Assembly (NCBI GenBank): GCA_001574975.1
Contig: KQ965748.1
Span: 251,334-315,333, forward strand
Length of the DNA stretch: 64,000 bases
Direction of reading: 5' to 3'
From: Gonapodya prolifera JEL478
Taxonomy: Eukaryota; Monoblepharomycota; Monoblepharidomycetes; Monoblepharidales; Gonapodyaceae
The position numbers and the translations under genes were made by a program. This document shows positions 32,779 to 44,157 of the stretch, piece after piece (the stretch's first letter is position 1; the number at the start of each line of letters is the position of its first letter). Under the pieces are notes generated by a model that saw only the letters and a program-made list of their open reading frames with translations, did not search any database and was not told where the DNA came from.

Positions 32779-33792
32779 ATGGTCCGACCAGCGCCTGAGT
32801 CTGATGCCCTCGTGAGTGCTTTATCTACGAGTATTCTTCGAGCTTTTGACGGCAAGTGACATTGTGGCTACGCTCAGACCCCTTACGAAACCCGACCTCG
32901 CAGTTGGACAGCACAGGACGCGAGATTGCGGTACAGCCGAGGTAAGCTGAATATCTTTACGATCTACAACGCTTTTAGACGATTAGAGTCCCATCATGTT
33001 TCCACAACAGGCGCGACCCAGTTCTTTGGCAGCGATTCCAGCAATTCGATCGAGAACAGCCGGCCTAGCCAGGATATAGAAGAAGCCAGGCCTCTCCCAC
33101 CCTTATCTCATTTATGGTTCCGTAATGGCCGGCGAATTGCACCCCTCGGGAGGACATCTGGCCGGATGTGGTACCCACCAGAGACGAGTTCGTCGGCATC
33201 CACATCCAACTCCCGGTCTGCGGGAATGGCGTTTGACCTTTTGCTGGAGGATTCTGACTCAGACAGTAGCACTGATGACGATCACCTCCGGGTCCGGCCA
33301 GGTCGGATTGAAAGGGAGGGCAGTGAGGAGGACTTTCTTAATGCGGATGCCTTGAATGAACTGTTAGCTGAGGACGTTGATGTTTCCACGCCCGTCGACC
33401 CACCTCGGTCGTATTTTGAGGACACAGAGGACGGCATGCAAACTGTAATCCCCGCAGGAGCAGCAGCCGTCACGAGGCGCTGGGCTTACTTTTCAGAAGA
33501 TGCGGTACCGGCATCGGATAGACCTACTTACCCCGCAGCAAGGTACTCCACCGGATGGAATGTAACACCCACATCTCTTTCACGATACTCACTCGACGCA
33601 AACGGCAATTGGCTGCCGCAGTCACTTCGCAGGTTTAGCAGCCTGCGCGAACGGCTGCAGCTGGAGAATTTGGACGCTAATGGCGTTCCTAGACCACGAG
33701 GGAACATTACCGGCGCTGGTGTTGGAGGACCTACGATCGGAATGAAGAGGAAACGGGAAGATGAGGTGCCTTGGTGGGAAGTTGGAAGATAG
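32779..33792 (+). CDS. Disordered, Ser- and acid-rich hypothetical protein, about 290 aa
   Basis: Exon 1 reads MVRPAPESDAL and ends at a GTGAGT donor. Exon 2 is TPYETRPRSWTAQDARLRYS, with a GTAAGC donor. Exon 3, after an acceptor at about 33010, runs GATQFFGSDSSNSIENSRPS, PLSHLWFRNGRRIAPLGRTS, LLLEDSDSDSSTDDDHLRVR, LNADALNELLAEDVDVSTP, VTRRWAYFSEDAVPASDRP, NGNWLPQSLRRFSSLRERLQ, and ends MKRKREDEVPWWEVGR. KRKRE near the end could be a nuclear localisation signal. No family was recognised. Clean splice sites and a continuous last exon support a real gene. Confidence 0.6.
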
Positions 33793-34219
33793 GGCGCCTT
33801 TCTTTGCCGTCGAGCCACCACTAAGAAATTTGGACGAGTGAAGGTTAGGATTTCTTGGACTTACATACAACCCGTCTTGGAAGCTGCATTGCCGCGTGTA
33901 ATTCTCTTGCGCTTTCGTTATTGTTGACTTTACTACTGCGTCTCCGGTCCTTGAATTCGGAACTTGATGTAGATCTTATTTCCGAATGTATATTTTTGGA
34001 GCTTTTACCTATTTTGCTTCAGCACGTCCTTCTGTTTCCGAGGAGCTTTGGTCTGCTTGGCTTTTGCAGGTTTCTTCCACAAACCAATTTACTGCCAACA
34101 CCCGAATCAGCCCTCTGGTCCCACCCCGCTCCGACATTCCCGTGCACGACTAAACCCGTCGTCAATTTACCCCGTACCTCGCGTCCCTCTCCCCTCCATC
34201 GACCTTCACTCGCCCACCC
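33793..34219. other. Promoter and leader region of RLI1
   Basis: No gene was seen. Pyrimidine-rich sequence (ctctcccctccatcgacctt) just before the ATG at 34220 is typical of highly expressed fungal genes. Confidence 0.4.
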
Positions 34220-36682
34220 ATGTCTGCTAAGAAGAAAGCCGCGAAAGAGGAGGAGGATGGCGCTTCCAGACTCACTCGTATCGCCCTTGTGAGCTCGGAT
34301 AAGTGTAAGCCCAAAAAGTGCCGGCAGGAGTGCAAGAAGTCGTGCCCGGTAGTGAGGATGGGTGAGTTGAAGTTTATGAATCTTGATGTCCCGAGCAATC
34401 TTTTACTCGACTGCACCACAGGAAAGCTCTGTATCGAAGTTGCTCCAGACTCCAAGATTGCATTCATCTCCGAGGAGCTTTGCATTGGTTGCGGTATTTG
34501 CGTGAAGAAGTGCCCCTTCGAGGCGATTCACATCGTCAACTTGCCGACCAACCTGGACACTCAAACTACCCATCGGTACTCGGCGAACTCGTTCAAGCTC
34601 CATCGGATGCCAGTGCCCCGACCAGGACAGGTGTTGGGACTTGTGGGGACGAACGGAATTGGAAAGTCTACAGCCTTGAAGATTTTGTCGGGAAAGCTGA
34701 AGCCGAATCTCGGACGCTTCACTGTGAGATTTACAAAGCGATTTACGTGACAATGTCGCGGAGATATTATCCCCTTCTTCGCTCTTTAGAGCCCGCCTGA
34801 CTGGGAAGACATCCTCAAACACTTCCGAGGCTCCGAACTGCAAAACTACTTCACCAAAATTCTCGAGGACAACTTGAAGGCTATTATCAAGCCTCAGTAC
34901 GTGGACCACATTCCCAAGGCCGTGCAAGGCAAAGTCGGGGAGGTGTTGGAAGGGAAGAGCGAGACCGGGAACAAGGATGATGTTGTCGACCGGCTAGGTG
35001 AGTGTTACTGAGCTGATGTGGGCTGTATCGATTTGCGGGACCGAACTTATTGTTGGCCTTCGTAGATCTGACGGACGTCTTGGACCGAGATATTGGCGCT
35101 TTATCTGGTGGAGAACTTCAGCGATTCGCCATCAGTATTGTGGCCGTGCAGAGAGCTGATATGTGAGTTGGGCGACTTCGTCTACGTCCGACACGGTTCT
35201 AAAGTGACCCTGGAACGGGAATGGTTATCCCCGCTGCCACTGTGAAGCTTCATGTTCGACGAACCGTCTTCGTACCTCGACGTTAAGCAGCGTCTGAATG
35301 CTGCCCGTATCATTCGCTCCCTCATCAAGCACGACAAGTAAGTGCACCTCACCTGCCTTTCTCTACGCAGCTCACATGACACGACGCAATCCCAGCTTCA
35401 TCATCGTGGTTGAGCACGACCTCTCAGTCCTGGACTACCTGTCCGACTTCATCTGCTGCCTGTACGGCGTGCCTTCCGCGTACGGTGTGGTGACCATGCC
35501 CTTCTCGGTTCGTGAGGGCATCAACATCTTTTTGGACGGTGTCATCCCGACGGAGAACTTGAGGTTCAGAGACGAAAGTCTTACTTTCCGCCTTGCCGAG
35601 ACCGCGGACGAGTTGCAGCAGGATAAGATGCGGCGGTACCGGTACCCCAAGATGTCCAAGTCGATGGGTGAGGATTTGCTACACCGAACGCTCCCACCGA
35701 CAAGTTCCCTCACCCATACTGTTTGTAGGATCTTTCCAACTGGACATCGCCGCCGGTGAATTCACCGACTCGGAAATTATCGTCATGCTGGGCGAGAACG
35801 GGACGGGCAAGACCACGTTCATCCGGATGATGGCCGGCGGTCTTCAACCAGACGGCGACGCCATCATGCCTGAGATGCACGTGTCGTACAAGCCGCAGAA
35901 GATTAGTCCCAAGTTCGAGGTGAACTTGTTTTCGCTCGTGTGGTTAGCTAGTGTGGTCATTGTTTGGTTGTGATATTCAGGACTCGGTCCGAATGTTGTT
36001 CCTCAAGCGGATCAAACAGATGTTCATGCACCCGCAGTTCAACACCGACGTACTGAAACCTCTCAGCATTGAGAGCATCATCGACCAATCCGTGAGTTTC
36101 GTACCTCTCCGCACGCGCCGCCACGACGCCTTCCTCTCTTGACGCCTACGGTATTTCTCCAGGTCCAAACCCTCTCCGGTGGAGAACTGCAGCGTGTGGC
36201 CATCTGCCTGTGCCTGGGCACGCCCGCCGAGATCTACCTGATCGACGAGCCGTCGGCGTACTTGGACTCCGAGCAGCGTATTATCGCGGGCAAGGTCATC
36301 AAGCGATTCATCCTGCACTCGAAAAAGACGGCGTTTGTCGTCGAGCACGATTTCATCATGGCCACCTACCTCGCTGACCGCGTTATTGTGTTTGATGGAA
36401 CACCGAGTATTAAGGCAAGGGCGAATGCGTGAGTAGCAGAGGGGCGGTGGTGCGGGGTGTCGCCCCTTCTCTGCAAGAGGGTTGAACTAACCGAACGCCC
36501 CCCTTTCAACTCATCACAGCCCGCAATCCCTCCTCACAGGCATGAACAAGTTCCTGAAATCCCTGAGCATCACGTTCCGTCGCGACCCGAGCAACTTCCG
36601 CCCGCGGATCAACAAGATGGACTCGATCAAGGACAAGGAGCAGAAGCTGAGCGGCAACTTCTTCTTCCTCGAGGAGGCGTAG
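34220..36682 (+). CDS. RLI1: ABCE1/RLI1 ribosome-recycling ATPase
   Basis: About eight exons. The N-terminus has two Fe-S clusters: [19 protein letters not shown] and [13 protein letters not shown]. The first ABC domain has Walker [16 protein letters not shown], signature [11 protein letters not shown] and Walker [17 protein letters not shown]. The second has [18 protein letters not shown], signature [15 protein letters not shown] and [19 protein letters not shown]. The hinge-2 region ends [20 protein letters not shown] and [13 protein letters not shown]1 splits 80S ribosomes after termination with eRF1/Pelota and recycles subunits in the cytoplasm. All catalytic motifs are intact. The ATG at 34220 gives the usual MSAKK-type start. 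One splice (at about 35160) divides the ATC codon of the second Walker B strand. Confidence 0.97.
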
Positions 36683-36714
36683 AAGGGGAGGTTGGGTGGT
36701 TTTATGCTTGTCGT

Positions 36715-38730
36715 TGGTGTTTGTGCACGTATTTTGGTAGCTCGCGCGTCATTGTGTATTGGAGGAGGGAATTTGACGTGATGGCAGAGTTGCACTTTAA
36801 ATTACTTTGGTTCATTTCACGGTTTTGGGACTCGCTCGATCGTGTCACAATACTCGGATGCTATGCACCACAATCTAACTCTTACAAAATGCCCAACCAC
36901 CAAACCACCCCCGCGTCTACTATCTACGCAGTCTTCTCCTTGCTCGCCTTCGCACACTTTGTGTTGCTCCGATATTGGGCAAATGCTTTCTCCCCGTTCC
37001 ACCACCACCACCACCAAGACAACGCACTCACACCCCCCCAGGGCACACAGAAAACTCACATTCGGGCGCCCCGCACTGAATCCCCGCAAACTGGCCCCTC
37101 TTCTTGGTCTCCTTTAAAATCTCGGGCTCCTTCCTATCCAGAATCGACTTCATGCCGTAGGAGAATCCCAAGTCCGAGGGGCCGATGAACACCCCGCAAC
37201 GCCGGGCACGTCCAGGATCTCGTGAGATTTTCCACGGCCTGCTTGGTTTCGATCATGGGATTGCTCATGCAGCGCGCGTTGGCGGTCGTTTGGTAGGTTT
37301 TGTCAGCGGAGCCGTAGCTGTGCGGTGGTGGGTGGTCGGGTGTGGGGATGGGGAGGTTGTGAGTGGTGTGAGTGGGTGGTGCTGGGGAACAGGGGCACTG
37401 GTGAGACGGACGAAAACGTACAGAGCTGCACGGATAGGTCCGTTGGAGCGCGCGCCCATCGGAGGGTATTTTCAGTAGGAGACAAAGGCCTCGCAATCCT
37501 CCTTGGAGTTGATCATCGGTGCTGCAACGTCAGATTTGAGGTTGGACATGAGGGTTTCGGGAGAAGTGAAACTGGACCGGACAACGAACCGATGACTCCG
37601 TATGCGCCGGCATCGAGAACTTTGCCGCAGATGCCGGATTCACTTCTGTAATGAAGAAGGGGCGAGGCAGATTGGCGGGACGATGTCAAAGATGTGTGAT
37701 TATGTTCAAATTCGTCAGGATTCCACGGTCCTTGCCCGCCCGCCCATCGAGCCAGACGTCCACGTCATGAAGATGAGTTCACTAGGTCGCGCTACCTCAC
37801 TCGTTTCTGATCGCGGTGTCGCCGATAGGGATGTATGTAAACCTTCCGCTCGGTTAGACCCTTGTGCATCGCATCCTGCTCTTTCCAATATGGACATAAT
37901 TCGGGCAAAGCCACACGCTCCGGAATATCTCCACGTGTTCGTGCTCATTCGCTATCAATTCCTCCATGTGAAAGCGTGCACACACCGTGGCACCCTAACG
38001 AGGTGAACGACAGGCTTGGCAGACATGCCCTGGAAACAGGCGATCGTGGACATGTAGTCCTGGACGTTGTGCTGCATGTCGACGCAGATTGAGTCGAAGC
38101 CGCAGCCAGCCATCACCTGTGTGGTGGAGGGGGTAGGGATGTAATTGTTAATGAGCGAGAGAGCGCGGTGAGGAGGGGCGAGCAAGAGAGCAGATGGCGG
38201 CGGAAATCGACAGCGCGCAGCTCTCCCGTCGACGCAGGGGTAGAATAGAAGGAGCATTTAGGGATGTGAGGAAGAAACACACCTCGGCGGCAAGGGCAGA
38301 AGGAATCCGCAGGAACCAGTTGGCGATGACGCTGCCCGAGTTCTAGATGTCGAGAATCTTGCCGCCGTGGGACATTTCGTGTGTCTGTGTGTGATGGGAG
38401 AGAGTGTGAAGGTGAAGAAGTACAGACATTTCCCGCCGCCGCCGAACACCCCAAAGGCCGCAGCACGTTTGGTTGCGAGTCTAGCCCGGAAGCAGAATTC
38501 ATTCCTGTGTGCAATCGAAGAGTCGAAAATTCTTCTTTATTTGCCTTGAAAGTGAGAGTACTGTGTGGGCCCAGGCATGTATCATGGGTCAATTCGCACG
38601 GCGCTATCCTTGCCAGTACAAGCTTCCGACCTACAAGCTGCTCCCGCACACTCATGCTGACCGTATACCTCAAGCCCCGCGCTCAGCAGTAGCATTCGCG
38701 TCCTGGTCGTCGACCTTTCCTTTGTACTTT
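36715..38730. repeat. Tandem segmental duplication, unit A (decayed)
   Basis: The phrase gtttgtgcacgtattttgg followed by ctcgcgcgtcat begins this unit at about 36719 and again at about 38873. The units run in the same orientation and cover a whole aldolase gene with both flanks, through agtgtgggccc to caagccccgcgctc. Unit B is listed separately. Confidence 0.85.
36890..38375 (-). pseudogene. HpcH/HpaI-type aldolase, decayed duplicate
   Basis: This is the minus-strand counterpart of the gene at 39.1-40.7 kb. It keeps MSHGGKILDI, NWFLRIPSALAAE, VMAGCGFDSICVDMQHNVQD and TTANARCMSNPMIETKQAVE. It has in-frame stops in exon 1 (TAG at 38343-38345, where the intact copy has Phe) and in the INSKE exon (TGA at 37472-37474, where the intact copy has Cys). 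It also has a weakened donor after LVRVP, a frame change after AVENL, loss of the segment encoding IYEKIVTET, and no recognisable last exon. It is a clear pseudogene. Since the flanks are also duplicated, it arose by DNA duplication and not by retrotransposition. Confidence 0.88.
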
Positions 38731-38867
38731 TGGGGGGCGCACGATGGCGCAAATCACGGTTCAAGTGCTAATATGCCCGTGTTTCTGCAAGAGAAAAGCT
38801 TGACGTAATTCTGATTTTTCGCGTATTAAGTGCTGAGCCCAGAGTTCAAAGGATTTTGGTGTTACGG

Positions 38868-41035
38868 TAGTGTTTGTGCACGTATTTTGGTGGCTCGCGC
38901 GTCATCGTGTATTTGGTGAGGGATTTTGAAGTGATGGCAGCGTTGCACTTTGAATCTTTTTGGTTCGTTTCACGCTCTCGGGTACCGCTTGCTCGTGTCA
39001 CAGAACTCGGATGTGTGCCATCCACCATGATCCAATTTGTACAAATACCACGTCATACCACCCAACCCATCTCACACCCTCCTCCACCTCCACCTCCACC
39101 GGCGGGCGAATTACGCCGACTTCGCCTCGCTAACTTTCCCGACACTCGCGGCAATGTTCTCCCGTACGAGCTTGACTCCCGACCGGGCAAACATGGCCAT
39201 GGCGACAACGTCGGCTGTCACGGTGACGAGGCGGAAGCCAAGCGAGATGGCGTAGTTTGCGTCTGTGGCGGAGGGTGGAAAGAGGGTGAGATGGATGCAG
39301 TAATCAAGCACTGCTCGTGAAGTTCCCATTGTCGAGGCTTCCCCCTCCCCAACCCATCACATACACACACCCCCACCCCCTCTCCCACAAAACTCACACT
39401 CGGGCGTCCCGCAGTGAATCCCCGCAAACTGTCCCCTCTTCTTCGTCTCCGTCACAATCTTCTCATAAATCGCCAAAATCTCCGGCTCCTTGCGATCCAG
39501 AATCGGCTTCATGCCGTACGAGAACCCAAGGTCCGAGGGGCCAATGTACACTCCCGCGACACCCGGAACGTCGAGGATGGCGGCGAGGTTGTCCACGGCC
39601 TGCTTTGTTTCGATCATGGGGATGCAAAGGCAGCGCGCGTTGGCGGTTGTTTGGTAGGTTGTGTCGGAGGAGCCGTAGCTTTGTGGTAGGTAGTGGGTGT
39701 GGTACAGAGGGTTATGGGTGGTGTGAGTAGGTGGTAGTGGTTGAGAAGGTACTAAGGAATGGGATACGTACAGAGCGGCGCGAATAGGTCCGTTAGAGCG
39801 GGCGCCCATAGGCGGGTACTTGCAGTAGGAGACAAAGGCCTCGCATTCCTCCTTGGAGTTGATCATGGGTGCTGTAACGTCAGACGAGAGGTTGGTTCAT
39901 GTGAGTCGAGCTGGGGCCGGAGTGAAGTGAAGCGGGACCGGAAAACAAACCGATGACTCCGTATGCGCCGGCATCGAGGACTTTGCCGCAGATGCCGGGC
40001 TCGCTCCTGGGATGGAGAAGAGGGGGAGGTCAGTAATGAGTGGTGACGTGAAATTTCGGAAATGAGTCCGCGGTGGACGTTTTGCCCTTGGCCCCACCAC
40101 CCCATGTGGGCGAAAAGTCGACTTCAGGCAGACAAATCGGCTGGATTGCGTTCCACCGCTTGTTGGTAATTGCGGTGTCGGCGATGGGTCCGTTTGTAGA
40201 GTACATATCCCAAGACGATCGAGGACTTGGCTATCATAGCCCTCTTCCCACTTCGACCAAATACCACCTAATCTCGTTTCCCAGACCGCCTTCACGAGTT
40301 CTCTTCTCCCTGTTACATCGCAAGAGCCTGCAGAACTTACCAAGGCACCCTGACAAGAGGAACGACGGGCTTTGCCGACATGCCCTGGAAACACGCGATT
40401 GTGGACTGGTAGTCCTGGACGCCGTGCTGCATGTCTACGCAGATGGAGTCGAAGCCGCAGCCGGCCATTACCTAGGAGGTTAGGGCGGTTGGTTGATGTT
40501 AATGAGCGGGAAAGCGCGGTGAAGAGGGGGACAAGGGCAAGGCAGAGTGAGAAAGCGACCACGCGTATCTCTTCCGTCGTCGCAGCGTTGGAACAGAAGA
40601 GTGATTGAGTGATGGGGAAGAGGAAACAAACCTCGGCGGCAAAGGCGGACGGAATCTGCAGCCATCCGTTTACGATGACGCCGCCCGAGTTGAAGATGTC
40701 GATGATGTTGCCGCCGTGAGACATTGTGTGTGTGTGTGTGTGGATGGGAAAGCACGTGAAGAAGTGAAGAAGGGGAGGAATGGGCCGCTATTCGCCGAAC
40801 ACCGCGACCAAACAACGTTTGCTTCCGGGGTCGCACCCTGAGGCAGAACAAAATACTGGCTGATTTCTTTGTTCTTTATTTGTCTTGAACATAATACAAT
40901 AGTGTGGGCCCCTGTCTGGGTAAATGCGATGCGGCGCTATCGTTCCACTCAGCACCAGCAACCGCTCATGATAACCGTAGGCCTCAAGTCAGGCGCTCCA
41001 CAGTAGCCTTGGCGTCCAGGGCGTCCATCTTTTGC
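38868..41035. repeat. Tandem segmental duplication, unit B (intact)
   Basis: Second unit of the duplication, about 2.15 kb from the first, containing the working aldolase gene. Similarity to unit A reaches past the start codon to agtgtgggcccctgtc and gtaggcctcaag near 40990. Confidence 0.85.
39111..40724 (-). CDS. HpcH/HpaI aldolase (4-hydroxy-2-oxoacid aldolase family)
   Basis: Six or more exons on the minus strand. MSHGGNIIDIFNSGGVIVNG and WLQIPSAFAAE start the protein. Exon 2 is VMAGCGFDSICVDMQHGVQD, STIACFQGMSAKPVVPLVRV. Later exons give EPGICGKVLDAGAYGVI, PMINSKEECEAFVSYCKYPP, MGARSNGPIRAALY, TTANARCLCIPMIETKQAVD, GVAGVYIGPSDLGFSYGMKP and ANYAISLGFRLVTVTADVVA, ending KVSEAKSA. The metal-binding Glu of PMIET, the Asp of GPSDLG, the catalytic His of DMQHG and the Arg of VRVPW are present. 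The class II enzyme cleaves 2-oxo-4-hydroxy acids to pyruvate and an aldehyde, as in aromatic breakdown. The true substrate here is unknown. Its tandem twin is dead, so this is the only working copy in the window. Confidence 0.9.
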
Positions 41036-41149
41036 TGAGTGGACGTCTTCGAAACGACAGGTGACATGAGATCAACGTTAATTGTTTGTTGAACTTCTCT
41101 GGAAGTCGTACTCACCTTGGCACGAGCCTCCGCCCTCCTACGATGAACC

Positions 41150-41490
41150 AATGTGACCACCTTATTTTCAAAATTTGGTTCAGCGATGGGCTTGTTGGTA
41201 TCCCTTCTTTGTCACTTGAACATCAACCGTCCCACCCTCACCTGCAGCTCAATCCTCGATATAGAGGCATCAATACGATGGAGTGTAGCGAAGATGTTCG
41301 ACACCTCTGCGTCATTTAACAAAGCGTCAAAGACAGGCTTGTCAAAAGGTGACTCAGTTCACACCACGCACCACCGGCAATAGCTGCGCTCTCTCCCACC
41401 ACATTGGAACTTGCTCCATTTGCGAATCCAGGTGCGGACTGGTGGATGTTGCCAATGGCCATCGGTTCTTGAGTTTAAGAAAATTCAGAC
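41150..41490 (-). pseudogene. Decayed copy of the coiled-coil gene at 43.5-44.1 kb
   Basis: Phrases such as agctgcgctctctcccac, ggaacttgctcc and tgcggactggtggatgttgc line up in order with ggctctctcccagcgccact, gcactcgctcc and ttgtggactggtggaagctc at 44000-44080. The further upstream part also aligns (gtcac..., accgtcccaccctcacct against accactccaacttcctcacct). No continuous frame remains. Confidence 0.5.
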
Positions 41491-43250
41491 CAACCACATT
41501 TCATTCACTGCCTTTCAACTTCAAAAGACAATCAACAATATTCTTAGGGTTCTTTACCATATATGGCAAGAATATTGATACTTGCCACTTGCCATGCCAC
41601 CCTGGACATTCATGTTCCAAATGGAAATGACACGTCATTCCTTCACACTTTTGGCACAAACGGGGACATACAAACCATGTTGCAAGGATTCATGTGCATG
41701 TACTTTCCCAAGTGATAAAGTTGATGTAGTTCCCATTTGGTCACTGGTGACAACTGCAGAGTTCTATGATCTGGTTTGTTACATGTTGCAAAACTTGCAC
41801 TTTGTCAATCTATTTATCAAGGCTTGCCCTGCTATAGTATCCCACATACCACAAGGTGTTTCTTTTTTGATGTTGAAGGGTTGGACTTTGGGGTTGCAGT
41901 GCTTGGAGTTGCTACAGGTGATTTTTGCACAGCAAGACAATGCAATTCAATCCAAGAGCTGTCCCTTCTCATCCTATTTTTGAAACAGTTTGTGGAAGCA
42001 ACTTGATGACTTGGTGACTCAGCTATTGTCACAAGTGTGCTTCATTCTTCTCTTGAGAATGAAAAAGAGATAAGGGACTGGGAATCTGGGATGCATTGTT
42101 TTCGAATTATTGCAAAGCATGTCTGCAAGTACAGAAAATGGCTGAATGAAGACCAAGGGATGCAAGCTCATACTCAGAAAACTTTTGGTACCTGAAAAGC
42201 CATTTTAATCATTACATTAAAAATTTTGGAAACTCCAAACCCAAACAAAACAATCCCTGCCCACATGGTTAATGTTGTATTTTGTTTCAATCTCTCAAAC
42301 TGGCTGATGATATTCTATTTTTTGAAGGGGACAATATAAAATGCTTTGAATATTGCAATTGCCCTTGATCAGAGACTTCCCTGCAGAAGCCCAACACAAC
42401 TTCACATTGTTGACTATTTTAAAAATGGCAGTCATCACTTTTACCTCAGTGCTCATGGCATTACTGTTTTCCAAAGTCATCATGGAGCATTGGTAGAGCC
42501 AATGTGAAGGCTTGTGCAAGGGAGTAGGAACTAGGAACAGTGTGGCCCTGGAAGCTTCAGTGAGAAATCAGGCCACTGGAGCCATGCCATGCCATTCCCA
42601 CACAATGGAAAAATTGCATGTTGAATTTATTGTACAGCTCAGGGAGTGTGAAGCATGAGAATGTTACCAAAGAGTGTACTGCCATGATAGAAAATCCCTC
42701 TGCAAGGATGATTTGATGAAAGAGACATATTTGCAGTACTACTTTGGTCTCTGACAGCAACAGAGTAATCTCACCACTTCATTGGGAAATTGTCTTCTGA
42801 TTGTGATCCTCACCATGCCTTCAAGGCAGTACAAGTCCAAGTAAAATGGTAAAACACATTAAGAAAAATGGGAGGGCACTTGCATTCAAGATGCCCTAAT
42901 GGGGCTTCAAGCAGATGATGTGTCATGTGATCTTTCATCAGGAGGTATTCTGAAGATCACTATGACTGCATTCTTCGTTTCTTCAATGGACTTTCAACAG
43001 AATGACATCACCAAAACATGTTCTTGCCAGGAGTTGAAGACCACAGCAGAACAGTAAAGTTAAGTACATATAATAAGTCAGGAAATGTGTTCAGAAATGA
43101 TCTTTTAGTTGTGATACAATAAATACATCCAAGCTCAATTTTTTGTTGTGAAGTGTGTGCCTTCCAAAGCAAGCTGAATATGAAAATGGTGCACACTGCA
43201 AAAACCAATGTGATTTATGTCCTGTGAAGGTCCACGCAATCACGTGTCAG
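41490..43250. other. AT-rich gene-poor block, composition unlike its surroundings
   Basis: Sequence changes sharply to AT-rich, low-CpG DNA between the two coiled-coil gene copies. Short frames occur (DVVPIWSLVTTAEFYDLVCY, FFFDVEGLDFGVAVLGVATG, IRDWESGMHCFRIIAKHVCK) with stops between them, as if an old coding element had decayed. No terminal repeats, target-site duplication or named domain could be found by eye. It may be an inserted element or a remnant of foreign DNA. Confidence 0.45.
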
Positions 43251-43454
43251 GGACTATTGGTCTACTTCTCAGTGGAAAGTAGGGGTCCCTAGTACATTAT
43301 TAAATCTCAAATGAATCTCCAAAACTTCACGGCAGTTCACATCTTCCTTACCTCACAACAATCCCAAGGAAAAACTTCAGCTGCTCCTTCCTCACACCAT
43401 TGTTAGCTCCCTGGCACTCACGTGGACGCAGGCCATACGCGTCAAGCCACGCGC

Positions 43455-44136
43455 CTACAGAATCCAACGAGAGTTCCTCCACGTCCTGGATTGACCTTGT
43501 GCGTCGCCAGCGCTAGCAGGAGGGTCATTGCACAGGAGCATGCGGATTGGTGAGTTCGGGAAGTGGGCTTGGCTGTTGAAGAGACAAGGAGCAAAGTCGG
43601 TGGCCATCCTGTCGATTTTGACGCCTAGCTGGTCGACCTTGGGAAGTGTTTCGATCAGCAAATTAGTGATGACAGGACTCAGGAGAATGGGATGGGTCTC
43701 TCGAACTCACCTTGGAGTCTGGATCAAAACCTCGCACGATGCACTTTCGAGCTGAAAGCGTCCACTTTGTTCTCCACGCCGTCCAGCTTGCAATATTCGG
43801 GGTCGGTGACGTGCGTTTCTTTTTGTCACAAAACGGGACCACTCCAACTTCCTCACCTTTTCCTTGAGTCCTTTGACAGCGGCTGTCAGGCGATCGATCG
43901 ACGTGATGGTGTCTGCCGTCCCTGCGTCGCTAACAAGCGTCAAAGGAACGGTTGACGGAGAAGATCAGACACAGTTCACAATACGCACCAGCAAGAGACA
44001 GGCTCTCTCCCAGCGCCACTGCACTCGCTCCGAGAACTCTCGCTGCGCTTGCAAGGTTGGTTGTGGACTGGTGGAAGCTCTCAATGTCAATTAGAGTTTG
44101 GATTTTGCGCCGAAGTTGCCTTGCAAAACCAAGCAT
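43455..44136 (-). CDS. Small coiled-coil protein, unknown function
   Basis: The ATG at 44136 starts MLGFARQLRRKIQTLIDIES, FHQSTTNLASAARVLGASAV, ALGESLSLAGA. A short intron joins to DAGTADTITSIDRLTAAVKG and LKEK, then after another intron to LDGVENKVDAFSSKVHRAR, and finally to VDQLGVKIDRMATDFAPCLF ending at 43455. The heptad-like spacing suggests a coiled coil. No family was recognised. Only 21 bp separate its ATG from the ATG of the divergent glycosylase gene. A decayed duplicate lies 2.5 kb downstream. Confidence 0.5.
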
Positions 44137-44157
44137 CGCTGCATTTCTGAGACTACA
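44137..44157. promoter_or_regulatory. 21-bp divergent start-to-start spacer
   Basis: The two opposite ATGs are 21 bp apart, so each gene's 5' UTR and promoter must overlap the other's coding region, unless one start is further upstream. Confidence 0.35.

Noticed and set aside
41490-43250. Calling the AT-rich block a specific transposon
   Set aside because: No terminal repeats, target-site duplication or recognisable transposase motif could be seen by eye.
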